This document shows positions 1 through 10,152 of a stretch of DNA of 64,000 bases, piece after piece. The stretch is from contig NC_056753.1 in NCBI RefSeq assembly GCF_018687715.1, forward strand, positions 27,653,445 through 27,717,444. The letters are read 5' to 3'. The translations under genes and the position numbers were made by a program. Source of the stretch: Carya illinoinensis (taxonomy: Eukaryota; Streptophyta; Magnoliopsida; Fagales; Juglandaceae). Within the stretch, counting starts at the first letter, position 1. Every line of letters begins with the position of its first letter. The notes below the pieces were generated by a model. That model did no database searches and was not told the origin of the DNA. It worked only from the letters and a program-made list of their open reading frames with translations.

Positions 1-847
1 TGTTTTTTACTTATTTTATTACTTAAATAGACCAAGAATGGTAGAATTAAAAGGTGTTGGGTTAGATTTTAGAAACAATATCTAATTTGAATCGAGTGTG
101 AAACTTAAATGTTTTGGGTATAACTATATATTGATTTAGCAATATTATAAAATTGTAATACAAAAAAATTCAAAACCAAGGGGAACATTCCCATCTTAGT
201 AAATTAAGGATAGGTTTTGATAGTAAGTTGAGATGAATAAAATATTTTTAAAATACTATTTTTTAATATTATTATAATTTTAAAATTTTAAAAAAATTGA
301 ATTATTTATTATATTTTGTGTGAGAATTTATAAAAATTGTAATAATCAGATGAAATAAGTTAAAAGTCTTTTGTATCCAAACATCTCCTAAAAGATTTAT
401 TGGTCCCTCTTATTATGATTTGAGAGATATGCTAGATTATGCATGCTAGTAGATATATCCATCATGCATAAACTTATACCTTCTCCAATTTATTAAGCTA
501 ATATAATTATATCGGTGAACTTCTTAATTAATTAGAAAAACTCAATAAATATGGAGAAACTTATTTAATATGTTTGTTAATTGTTGATAACTTGATACTA
601 TATCATTCATAACTATTTATTACATTACCCATTTTCATATAACCTTTTTTTTTTTTATCCATTTTAATGGTTAGAATTTGACGAGTATATTATATGGCAG
701 CAAAAGCATGAATAAGAGAATAAATTAATATTTCTTCTCTAGAGTCAAGCCTTCTTAAGTATTGTTACTCCTTTAGTCCTTTTTATTATTTAAATGGATC
801 TTAAATTATTATAAAAAAAAATTAAACGGTTTGGGGTTAAAGTTTAG
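1..847. other. AT-rich intergenic DNA, no gene seen
   Basis: No coding frame of note is present. The stretch is AT-rich and holds one MITE-like repeat near 209-387, listed separately. Otherwise I see only A/T runs. Confidence 0.6.
209..387. repeat. AT-rich MITE-like element, family member 1
   Basis: The left end reads ggataggttttgatag. The right end, reverse-complemented, reads aggagatgtttggata, so the ends form imperfect inverted repeats. The core of A/T words such as taatattattataattttaaaatttt is shared with repeats at 31824-32049, 43310-43530 and 60697-60919. No coding capacity is seen. Exact borders are approximate. Confidence 0.55.
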
Positions 848-859
848 AGACAAAAATCT

Positions 860-1370
860 ATTTTTTTTTTTTTAAGGAAGAAACTTTTTATTAATAAATA
901 GAATCGATCAATTATAGAATTTATGTAATAAGACATTACTTGAAATAATCTCAGAATCCTCATTGATCATTACAATCTCATTCTTATAAGAAAAACTCAA
1001 CTTAACTAGCTGGCGTACAACATAGTTACCAGTTCTAGATATCCACAATCTCACGTCACCTCTCAATCTTTCATTCTCTTAAGTATCACTTTAATATAAT
1101 TCACAACTATCTGCACAACTATCTGTGCATCACCCTCAAAGATAACATCGTAGAAATTAAGTTCTTGACACAATACCATTACTCTACCCAAAGCAATACA
1201 TTCAGCTAGCACTAGTTTTGACTAGAATTGCTTTTTAACAAAAGGTGAAGCCAATATCTCTCTTTCGCTGTCACGAGCAATAGTGCCAATATCTTTTCTT
1301 TTTTTTTTTTCTCTTTTTTTTTTTTTAGCACTTTCATCTATCGCAGCATCTCAATTTTTTTTAATAAAAA
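860..1370 (-). mobile_element. 5'-truncated LINE 3' end with RNase H (RVT_3-type) remnant
   Basis: On the minus strand this reads as the C-terminal plant-LINE RNase H-like domain. Recognisable words are DAAIDESA, IGTIARDSERE, LAECIALGRVMVLCQEL, VIFEGDAQIVV and GNYVVRQLVKLS. The frame is interrupted by stops and an A-rich insertion. A poly(A) tail (the T run at 860-873 on the plus strand) ends the element at its 3' side. The 12-bp target duplication agacaaaaatct occurs at 848-859 and 1371-1382. Poly(A) plus a long target duplication plus a missing 5' part is the signature of target-primed reverse transcription. It is a dead copy. Confidence 0.85.
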
Positions 1371-1382
1371 AGACAAAAATCT

Positions 1383-1762
1383 CATTAAGCTGAGAAATGA
1401 TATTATTTATTCACAAAGACTATTCCTAAATTGTCATAAAACTATAAATGGCGATACGTTGGCATAATGAAAAACCATGAGAAATGATATTATTTATTCA
1501 CAAAATTATTCCTAAATTGTCATAAAACTATAAAATAAAAAAAATACTATAACTACAAATAGATTACATAAAAATAAATCTACAAATTAAGATAGTTTGA
1601 TGTGGTACGTCAGATTATAAAATTATTTTTATTATAAAATAAATCTAATAAATTTTATGAAATTATATCAATTTATAAATTTATTTTATATAATTTATTT
1701 GTGTATGTAATAATTCTCTAAAAAAAATAGTAGTCAAAATTATCACATTTCAGCATTTATTA
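1383..1762. other. AT-rich intergenic DNA
   Basis: No gene is seen. A short direct repeat (gagaaatgatattatttattcacaaa with a following cctaaattgtcataaaac) occurs twice, near 1393 and 1480, which suggests a small local duplication. Confidence 0.5.
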
Positions 1763-1767
1763 ACTAT

Positions 1768-2265
1768 TGTTGTAAAATAACATTGTTGTAAAATAAATTG
1801 TATGACCACCTTGAGCTAGCCGACATATGCACAGTGCATAGTGCCAGCATAGTAACTGACATAGTAAATGGCCGACATATGCACAGTGCATAGTGCCAGC
1901 ATAGTACAGCATAGTAACTGGCATAGTGAATGGCCGACATATGCGCGGTACATAGTACCAGCATAGTACTGTATAGTAACTGGCATAGTGAATAGCCGAC
2001 ATATGCATAGTGCATAGTGCCAGCATAGTACTGCATAGTAACTAGCATAGTGAATGACTGACATATGCACAGTGCATAGTGCCAGCATAGTACTGCATAG
2101 TAAGCTAGCATAGTCCCCTTTGTAAGCCTATATATATCGTTGAATTCTTTAAGAAATTCATAAGTTTCGTAACTTCTCTGAGCTCTATTTCTCTCTCTCT
2201 CTCTCCTTTTAGAAAGTTTTATAATAAATCTATCTCTCTCTTTCCTTTTCGATAGTTTTATAACA
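1768..2265 (+). repeat. 5' LTR of copia copy 1
   Basis: The 498-bp LTR starts tgttgtaaaa and ends ttttataaca. Most of it is five tandem units of about 50-65 bp containing cgacatatgcacagtgcatagtg-like words. Each unit carries the palindrome tatgcacagtgcata or a mutated form of it. A TATA box and a CT-rich tract follow the repeats. Confidence 0.93.
2128..2137 (+). promoter_or_regulatory. TATA box of the 5' LTR
   Basis: The sequence ctatatatat lies downstream of the U3 tandem repeats and upstream of a CT-rich probable R/U5 part. It is conserved at the same place in all four LTRs of this family in the window. Confidence 0.65.
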
Positions 2266-2283
2266 CGTTATCAGCATGAAAGT
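2266..2283 (+). other. Probable primer binding region, copia copy 1
   Basis: The sequence cgttatcagcatgaaag directly follows the 5' LTR. The same place in copy 2 reads cattatcagcacgaaag, so it is conserved. I cannot assign the primer tRNA; it is not the initiator-Met 3'-end type (tggtatcagagc). Confidence 0.5.
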
Positions 2284-2405
2284 TCTGACGATCTTGAAGC
2301 TAATAGTCCTCTATTTCAAGTAAGTTTTTCAATATATTTTTGTAATTTTCAAAATAAATATGAAATGTTAAACATACTTATGTTCCTGATTTATATATGT
2401 AGAAG

Positions 2406-3455
2406 ATGTCAAATCTTACAAAATTGGAATTCGTTGCTCTTGACATTTTTGGGAAAAATTATTTATCTTGGATCCTTGATGCTGAGATCCATCTGGATGC
2501 AATGAACCTGAGAGATACAATTAAAGAAGGAAATCAAGGGTCCCTGCAGGACTGTGCTAAGGCAATGATTTTCCTTCGACATCATCTTCATGAAGAATTA
2601 AAAACTGAGTATCTAACGGTGAAAGATCCACTTATTTTGTTGAATGATTTAAGGGAGAGATATGAACACCAGAAAACTGTAATCCTCCCAAAAGCTCGTC
2701 ATGATTGGATGCACCTGAGGTTGCAAGACTTCAAGAGTGTTAGTGAGTATAACTCTACACTCTTTAAAATTAGCTCGTTATTAAAATTATGTGGTGAAAA
2801 AGTCACTGATGATGACTTGTTAGAGAAGACATATACTACTTTTCATGCCTCGAATGTGCTCCTGCAGCAGCAGTATCGAGAGCGAAAGTTCAAGAAATAT
2901 TCTGAACTTATATCTTGTCTTCTATTAGCTGAGCAAAATAATGAGCTTTTATTAAGAAATCACCAGTCACGTCCTACTGGTTCTATATCATTCCCTGAAG
3001 TGAATGGTACTAGATTTACATCATTCCCAGAAGCGAATGGTGCATCTTTTCAAAGAAAAAGAGGGCGTGGACGTGGTAAGAAAAACTATAGAAGTGGAAG
3101 TCCTAGAAGTGACCACACTAAAAGGAAAAATAATAGATATACACCGTACCACCAGAAGTGGTTCAACTTAGAGAAGGGCAAAGGTCCTCAAAATAAATTT
3201 GTAAAGAAATATGAAGATGAATGCCATAGATGTGGTATGACTGGACATTGGTCTCATATCTGTCGTACAACTAAGCACTTGGTTAACTTATACCAATCTT
3301 CTATAAAAGAAAAAATAAAGAAATTTGAAATAAATTTTGCTGAACCATCATATACTTTAAATTTTATAGATGGAGAAGATATTACAAGCCTTGATGTTTC
3401 TGATTTCTTTGAGGATTCTAGTGGTAGAGTTGATCATGGAAGTGTTCCTTTTTAA
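2406..3455 (+). CDS. gag: Copia Gag polyprotein (copy 1), intact frame
   Basis: A 349-residue Gag of the UBN2/DUF4219 copia type. The N-terminal half begins MSNLTKLEFVALD and carries the YLSWILDAEIHL block. An Arg/Lys-rich stretch lies near residues 218-245, and a canonical CX2CX4HX4C zinc knuckle (CHRCGMTGHWSHIC) near 273-286. It would form the virus-like particle and package element RNA in the cytoplasm. It starts 140 bp after the LTR and keeps an open frame, unlike pol. The separate protease frame begins 88 bp after the gag stop, so gag and pol are now in different frames. Copy 2 has a close relative with a stop and a lost zinc-knuckle Cys. Confidence 0.9.
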   Translation: MSNLTKLEFVALDIFGKNYLSWILDAEIHLDAMNLRDTIKEGNQGSLQDCAKAMIFLRHHLHEELKTEYLTVKDPLILLNDLRERYEHQKTVILPKARHDWMHLRLQDFKSVSEYNSTLFKISSLLKLCGEKVTDDDLLEKTYTTFHASNVLLQQQYRERKFKKYSELISCLLLAEQNNELLLRNHQSRPTGSISFPEVNGTRFTSFPEANGASFQRKRGRGRGKKNYRSGSPRSDHTKRKNNRYTPYHQKWFNLEKGKGPQNKFVKKYEDECHRCGMTGHWSHICRTTKHLVNLYQSSIKEKIKKFEINFAEPSYTLNFIDGEDITSLDVSDFFEDSSGRVDHGSVPF

Positions 3456-3543
3456 TTAATGTATTTCCTTTATATTATTGTAAAATATTTTTATTCTGCA
3501 ATGTTTTTTTTAGTAATAAAAGTTTTATATATTTTGTAGAATC

Positions 3544-6500
3544 ATGAGTCTTATTGATGAACTTTCTATTTCCGAGATGAATAATAAAGATGTATGTCTG
3601 GCTGACAATGCTACAACTCACACAATTCTTAAGGATAAAAAATATTTTCAAAATCTAACATTGAGTAAAGCCTATGTTCATATCATTTCCGGTTCACCGA
3701 ATCTAATTGAAGGCTCCGGAAGAGCTTATATTGTGTTGCCTAATGGCACAAAATTTTGTATTAATGATACTCTATTTTCTTCACAATCCAGAAGAAATTT
3801 ATTAAGTTTTAAAGATATACGTCGTAATGGTTATCATATTGAAATCATTAACGAAGACGATAAAGAGCATCTTCTCATTACTAAAATAATTTCGAGCCAG
3901 AAGCTCATATTAGAAAAACTGTCTGCCCTCTCATCTGGATTGTATTATACAAAAATGAGAACAATTGAATCACATGTTGTAATGCACCAGAAGTGCATTG
4001 ATCCCAAAATATTTATGACTTGGCATGATCGCCTTGGACATCTGGGATCAATAATGATGAGACGAATAATTGATAATTCGTATGGGCATCCCCTAAAGAA
4101 TCAGAAGATTATCTTACCCAATGAATATCCATACTCTGCATGTTCAAGGTAAATTGATTATCAAACCATCTATCTCAAAAGTTGTTTTTGAATCTCCATC
4201 TTTTTTACAAAGGATTCATGGGGATATATGTGAGCCTATTCAACCATCAAGTGGACCGTTCAGATATTTTATGGTTTTAATTGATGCATCAAGTCGATGG
4301 TCACATGTTTGTCTACTTTCTACTAGAAATGCTGCATTTGCTAAACTTCTTGCACAAATAATTAAGCTACGAGCACAATTCCCTGACTATCTAATTAAAA
4401 CTATTCGATTGGATAATGCAGGAGAATTTACATCTCAAACTTTTGATAATTATTGCATGTCAATAGGAATAGATGTTGAACATCCAGTTGCCCACACACA
4501 CACTCAAAATGGTTTAGCTGAATTATTGATTAAAAGGCTTCAGCTAATCGCTAGACCTTTACTCATGAAATCAAATCTTCCTATTTCTACTTGGGGATAT
4601 GCTATAATTCATGCAGCATCATTAATTTGAGTTAGGCCATCAGCATATCACAAATATTCACCATTACAGCTTGCATATGGTCAGCAACCAAATATTTCTC
4701 ATCTTCGTATTTTTGGATGTACTGTATATGTTCCAATTGCACCTCCACAACGTACAAAGATGAGCCCTCAACGTAGACTTGAGATATATGTTGGGTTTGA
4801 TTCTCTATCTATTATTAGATACCTTGAGCCTCTTACAGGGGATATGTTTAAGGCACGTTTTGAGAATTGTCATTTTGACGAATCTATTTTTCCAACATTG
4901 GGTAATGAGAAGTCGGTGCCTGAAGCACGACAGAAACTTACTTGGAAAAATAAAGCTCTTTCCCAATTTGATCATCGTACAAAAGAATGTAATCTAGAGG
5001 TTCAAAAGATTATTCATTTGCAAAGTGTTGCAAACCAATTACCGGATGTATTTACTGACACTAAAGGTGTGGTAAAATCATATATTCCTGCTGTTAATGT
5101 TCCAGCAAGGATTGCAGTCCCTGAAGGACAAGTTGCCCAAATAGCAATAGGCGAATCTAAGATACGCTTGAAGCGTGGACGACCTATTGGTGCTAAGGAC
5201 AAAATTCCTCGGAAAAGGAAAATACAAAATGAATTTGGTACTCCTGAAGAGTCCATACCAACACAGGCCATAAGAGTAATTGATGCTCCTGAAGAGAGTA
5301 AATATCCTGAGAAAGAACCTTCTGAAGAGGTATTTCATGAAATGTATTCCCTTGAAGAGGGACAGGTACCTGAAAATAACGAGATCTCGATACATTTCAT
5401 GAGTACAGGAGAAATTTTGAATAGAAATAAAACTGTTGTCGACAACATATTTTCATATAAAATGGCTCTTGACATTACCAGAAGTAATGAAGAAGTTGAG
5501 TCAAGAATTGTCGAAGAATGTCAACGTAGAGATGACTGGCCAAAATGGAAATCAGCTATTGAAGCTGAATTAAACTCGCTAGCAAAGCGAGAGGTCTTTG
5601 GACCAATTATACAAACACCAAAGGGTGTAATGCCCGTTGGATATAAATGGGTATTTATACGTAAACGTAATGAAAGCAATGAAATTGTGCGATATAAAGT
5701 ATGACTTGTTGCACAAGGTTTCCTGCAGAAACCGAGGATTGATTATGAGGAAACATACTCTCCTGTTATGGATGCAATCACATTCAGATATTTGATCAGT
5801 TTGGCAGTTATAAAAAGATTGAATATGCAATTGATGGATGTGGTCACTGCATATTTATATGGATCATTAGATCATGACATATATATGAAAATCTCTGAAG
5901 GATATAAAATGCTTGAAGCTTCTAATCTGAGTACATCCAGAAGTATGTATTCTATTAAACTTCAAAGATCTTTATATGGGTTAAAACAATCCGGACGCAT
6001 GTGGTATAAACGCCTTAGCGAATATCTATTGAAAGAAGGATTTGAGAATAATCCAATATGTCCATGTGTTTTTATTAAGAAATCAGACTCCAGATTTGTT
6101 ATTATTGCAGTTTATGTTGATGATCTAAATCTTGTTGGAACTCCTGAAGAGATCAGAAGAACCGCTACATATTTAAAGAATGAATTTGAAATGAAGGATC
6201 TTGGCAAAACGAAATTTTGTCTCGGCCTGCAGCTCGAGCATTTGCCAAATGGAATTCTCATTCATCAGTCAAATTATACAGAGAAAGTCTTGAAACACTT
6301 TTACATAGACAAAGCTCATCCCCTGAGTACTCCAATGGTTGTTCGATCACTTAATGTGCAGAAGGATCCATTTCATCCTTGTGAAGAAAATGAAGAAATT
6401 CATGGTCCTGAAATACCTTATCTCAGTGCAATTGGAGCCCTGATGTATCTTGCAAATTGCACTCGGCCTGATATTACATTTTCAGTTAATTTACTTGCAA

Positions 6501-7135
6501 GATATAGTTCCGCACCAACTCGAAGACATTGGAATGGCATTAAACATATCCTTCGATACCTTCGAGGTACAGTTGACATGTGATTATTTTATCAACATGG
6601 TTCAAATCCACAATTAGTTGGATATGCAGATGCAGGTTATCTTTCAGATCCACACAGAGGTAGATCTCAAACTGGATATGTATTTACTTATGGAAATTCT
6701 GCTATATCATGGAGATCTGTCAAACAAACATTATCTGCTACCTCTTTAAATCACTCAGAGATCATTGCAATTCATGAAGCAAGTCGAGAATGTATTTGGC
6801 TAAGATCAATGATCCAACATATTCAAGAAAAGTGTGGTCTTCCAGTGATTAATGATAGCCCAACAACTTTATACGAAGATAATGATGCTTGTATTACTCA
6901 AATTAGAGGAGGATATATTAAAAGTGATAGAACCAAACATATTTCAGCTAAATTTTTTTATACTCATGAACTTCAAGAGAAAGGTGAAATTAAAATCAAG
7001 CAGATACGATCAAGTGATAATCTGGCAGATTTATTCACAAAAGCATTACCAACTGCAACATTTAGGAAGATTGTGCAGAACATTGGAATGCGGAAATTTG
7101 AAGACCTTTTATCATGCGCTTTTCAGGGGGAGTAA
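3544..7135 (+). pseudogene. pol: Copia pol (PR-IN-RT-RNase H), broken
   Basis: The first part (3544-4152) holds the protease remnant (LADNATTHTI) and the pre-integrase HDRLGHLG motif. A net frame change near 4140, best explained by loss of 2 nt, moves pol to another frame. Integrase follows (about 4155-4630, with LIDASSRW and IRLDNAGEF), then RT from about 4760 (KWVFIRKR, VYVDDLNLVG at 6111-6140) and RNase H (YADAGYLSDPHRG to KALPTATF). In-frame TGA codons sit at 4628-4630, 5702-5704 and 6581-6583. The first two look like CGA (Arg) to TGA changes. The last residues (FQGE) end 222 bp before the 3' LTR. Confidence 0.92.
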
Positions 7136-7350
7136 TGTCTTAAAGACTTATACTGATTGTACTCTTTTTCCTTTGCTAAGGTTTTATCCCACTGGGTTTT
7201 CCTTTGCAAGGTTTTAATGAGACAATCTTAAAGCATTTTACGGTACACATGAATATTGTACTCTTTTTCTTTCGCCATTGGTTTTTTGCCCACAGGGTTT
7301 TTCCTTGGCAAGGTTTTAACGAGGCATATTCATTATATGTGGTCATCCAA

Positions 7351-7357
7351 TGGGGAG
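7351..7357 (+). other. Polypurine tract of copia copy 1
   Basis: The sequence tggggag immediately precedes the 3' LTR start, as needed for plus-strand priming. Copy 2 has aaaggggaag at the same place. Confidence 0.7.
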
Positions 7358-7808
7358 TGTTGTAAAATAACATTATTGTAAAATAAATTGTATGACCACC
7401 TTGAGCTAGCCGACATATGCACAGTGCATAGTGCCAGCATAGTAACTGGCATAGTGAATGGTCGACATATGCACAGTGCATAGTGCCAGCATAGTACAAC
7501 ATAGTAATTGGCATAGTGAATGACCGATATATGCACAGTGCATAGTACCAGCATAGTATTGCATAGTAACTTGTATAGTGAATGGCCGATATATGTACAG
7601 TGCATAGTATCAGCATAGTACTGCATAGTAACTGGCATAGTGAATAGCCGACATATGCACAGTGCATAATACCAGCATAGTACTGCATAGTAAGCTAGCA
7701 TAGTCCCCTTTGTACGCCTATATATATCGTTGAATTTTTTAAAAAATTTATAAGTTTCATAACTTCTCTGATTTCTATCTCTCTTTCATTTTCGATAGTT
7801 TTATAACA
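7358..7808 (+). repeat. 3' LTR of copia copy 1
   Basis: The 451-bp LTR has the same start, tandem units and end as the 5' LTR. It is shorter by part of the CT-rich tract and small indels. Its TATA box (7718-7727) points toward the SUVH9-like gene, whose start codon is 416 bp further on. Confidence 0.93.
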
Positions 7809-7988
7809 ACTATTTATAATTTTTTTAAATAGATTTTATTCGTTTAAATGTTCATTAAATACGGTAAACCCTGTTTAAGCATTGGTAGGGGGGCATTCAC
7901 ATCACACCATGACAATTTTCAACTTGAACATGCTGTCGTATTTCTTATCTTAATATTTTATTACATTACTTAAAAACTCTTTCAGCTT

Positions 7989-8020
7989 CATCTCTCTCTC
8001 TCTCTCTCTCTCTCCCCCCC
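7989..8020 (+). promoter_or_regulatory. CT-rich 5' UTR/core promoter tract of the SUVH9-like gene
   Basis: A (TC)n run followed by a C run lies about 125-155 bp before the ATG. CT-rich tracts are common around plant transcription starts. Only about 334 bp separate the 3' LTR end from the ATG, so the gene's promoter must be short, lie inside the LTR, or have been cut off by the insertion. Confidence 0.45.
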
Positions 8021-8142
8021 CGAAATCCGCCATGAAAACACCTCCTGAGCGCACCCCAGAACCCTAGGACAAGCAGAAAAGTCCCACCACCTCGCATTCC
8101 CTTTTCTGATATCCGAATCTCTCTTTCTGTTTCACTAACGAA

Positions 8143-10152
8143 ATGGGCTCTCTTTTCCCCTTCCAAGACCTCAACATGATCCCTGACCCACCCGCCACGA
8201 GCACCACCAAGGGTGCTCTGCCTCTGCTAACCCCCAAAATCGAGCCCAAGCTCGAGCCCTCAGACGAGCCACTGCAAAGGCAGCCGACTCCTCAAGAACC
8301 GTTCTTTTCCACCGGGACCACCATGACCCCCTACGTCCTCTCCAATTCGGAGCATACCCCTATGTCCTCCCTGCCCCTGGCCATTTCCTCCGGTGAAGAC
8401 AGCGTCTACTCCGAGTTTTTCCGAGTTTCCGAGCTCTTTCGCACCGCCTTTGCCAAGCGGTTACAGCGTTACGGCGACGTTGACGTTTTGGATCCCGATT
8501 CTCGCGCAATCGTGCCAGTCCCACAGGAAGACGGCAACAACCACGTCTCAACCGTCGTTTCTAGGAAAAAGCCCAACCAGCGCTCCGCGGAGCTAGTCCG
8601 TGTCGCGGATCTCAGCATGGAGGACCGGCGCTACTTCCGCGATCTCATTCGTCGGACCCGCATGATCTTCGACTCTCTCCGCGTCTTATCCATGATGGAG
8701 GACGAGAAGCGCCGTCTCGTGGATGGAGGCCTCAGTCGCAAGGTCCGCGGGGATCTGCGCGCCGCCTCTGCCCTGCGCGACCGCGATCTGTGGCTCAACC
8801 GGGACAAGCGCATCGTCGGCTCCATCCCGGGGATCTACATCGGTGATTTGTTCTTCTTCCGAATGGAATTGTGCGTAGTCGGCTTACATGGTCAGGTCCA
8901 AGCTGGAATCGATTTCGTCCCCGCCAGCCAGAGCTCGAGCGGCGAGCCAATAGCCACCAGCATAATCGTGTCCGGTGGTTACGAAGACGACGAGGACACC
9001 GGGGACGTGATAATCTACACGGGTCACGGCGGCCAGGACAAGTTCTCGAGGCAATGTGCACATCAAAAACTGGAGGGTGGGAATTTAGCATTGGAGAGAA
9101 GCATGCATTACGGAATTGAAGTGAGGGTTATCAGAGGGATCAAATACGAGGGCGGCGTATCAAGTAAGGTTTACGTTTACGACGGCTTGTATAGGATTCT
9201 TGATTGTTGGTTTGATGTGGGAAAGTCGGGTTTTGGGGTTTACAAGTATAAGCTGTTGAGAATGGATGGACAGGATGAGATGGGTAGCGCCAATTTAAGG
9301 TTTGCTGAGAGTCTCAGGACTAGGCCGTTGACGGCGAGGCCCGTGGGTTATCTTAGCCTTGATATTTCGATGAAGAAGGAGAAAGTGCCGGTATTGCTCT
9401 TCAATGACATTGATACCGATCAGGAACCTCTGTATTATGACTATCTTGTGAAGACGGTGTTTCCACCGTATGCATTTCACAGGACGGGGAATGGTACTGG
9501 GTGTGAATGCGCCTGGGGTTGTGCCGATGGTTGCTTTTGTGCCATGAAGAACGGGGGAGAGATTGCTTATGACCACAATGGGATTCTTTTGAGAGGGAAG
9601 CCCGTTATTTTTGAATGCGGACCATTTTGTAGGTGCCCTCCTACTTGTCGGAACCGTGTTACTCAGAAAGGGTTGAGAAATAGGTTGGAAGTCTTTAGGT
9701 CGAGGGAGACAGGTTGGGGAGTTAGGTCCTTGGATTTGATACAAGCTGGTGCTTTTATATGTGAATATGCCGGGGTTGCTCTGACCAGGGACCAAGCTCA
9801 AATTTTGTCGATGAATGGTGATTCGTTGATTTACCCAAATCGTTTTTCAAGTAGATGGGCCGAATGGGGGGATTTGTCTCAGATATTTACTGATTTTGTG
9901 CGTCCAACGTTTCCCTCAATTCCTCCGCTGGATTTTGCAATGGATGTATCGAGAATGAGGAATGTTGCTTGTTATATCAGCCATAGTGAAACTCCGAATG
10001 TGTTGGTGCAGTTTGTGCTATATGATCACAATAACTTGATGTTCCCTCACCTTATGCTGTTTGCAATGGAGAACATCCCTCCTTTGAGGGAGCTCAGCCT
10101 TGATTATGGCGTGGCTGATGAATGGACGGGGAAGCTATCTATCTGTAACTAA
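8143..10152 (+). CDS. SUVH9: SUVH2/SUVH9-type methyl-DNA-binding SET protein
   Basis: A single-exon 669-residue protein. A proline-rich N-terminus is followed by the SRA/YDG domain (about 222-372: GSIPGIYIGDLFFFR, IVSGGYEDD, VYVYDGLYRI), a Cys-rich pre-SET (about 447-508: CECAWGCADGCFC, CRCPPTCRNR) and SET (about 512-660: GWGVRSLDLIQAGAFICEYAG, ending SLDYGV). There is no post-SET Cys cluster, and the usual NHSCxPN motif is SHSETPN (613-619). Known SUVH2/SUVH9 proteins share these losses. They have no histone methyltransferase activity, bind methylated DNA through SRA and help recruit Pol V for RNA-directed DNA methylation in the nucleus. Length and intron-free structure match the family. The copia 3' LTR lies just upstream on the same strand. 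SUVH9 rather than SUVH2 is my reading of overall similarity. Confidence 0.93.
   Translation: MGSLFPFQDLNMIPDPPATSTTKGALPLLTPKIEPKLEPSDEPLQRQPTPQEPFFSTGTTMTPYVLSNSEHTPMSSLPLAISSGEDSVYSEFFRVSELFRTAFAKRLQRYGDVDVLDPDSRAIVPVPQEDGNNHVSTVVSRKKPNQRSAELVRVADLSMEDRRYFRDLIRRTRMIFDSLRVLSMMEDEKRRLVDGGLSRKVRGDLRAASALRDRDLWLNRDKRIVGSIPGIYIGDLFFFRMELCVVGLHGQVQAGIDFVPASQSSSGEPIATSIIVSGGYEDDEDTGDVIIYTGHGGQDKFSRQCAHQKLEGGNLALERSMHYGIEVRVIRGIKYEGGVSSKVYVYDGLYRILDCWFDVGKSGFGVYKYKLLRMDGQDEMGSANLRFAESLRTRPLTARPVGYLSLDISMKKEKVPVLLFNDIDTDQEPLYYDYLVKTVFPPYAFHRTGNGTGCECAWGCADGCFCAMKNGGEIAYDHNGILLRGKPVIFECGPFCRCPPTCRNRVTQKGLRNRLEVFRSRETGWGVRSLDLIQAGAFICEYAGVALTRDQAQILSMNGDSLIYPNRFSSRWAEWGDLSQIFTDFVRPTFPSIPPLDFAMDVSRMRNVACYISHSETPNVLVQFVLYDHNNLMFPHLMLFAMENIPPLRELSLDYGVADEWTGKLSICN

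Larger units (their letters stand above)
1768..7808 (+). mobile_element. Ty1-copia LTR retrotransposon, copy 1 (full length, decayed)
   Basis: This 6.0-kb element is bounded by LTRs that start TG and end CA and by a perfect 5-bp target duplication, actat, at 1763-1767 and 7809-7813. Inside, in order, are gag, protease/pre-integrase, integrase, reverse transcriptase and RNase H. Integrase before RT defines Ty1-copia. The pol region carries one frameshift and three in-frame TGA codons, so this copy cannot mobilise on its own. A purine-rich tract (tggggag) directly precedes the 3' LTR. A related copy lies at 15567-21041. Confidence 0.96.

Noticed and set aside
1760..2111. Three overlapping minus-strand frames (also at 7176-7701 and 15600-15837)
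   Set aside because: They are produced by the LTR tandem repeats, whose unit lacks stops in several frames. No gene.
2266..2283. Assigning the copia primer to a half tRNA-Met as in Drosophila copia
   Set aside because: The sequence does not match the plant initiator anticodon-stem half as I can recall it. Primer left unassigned.
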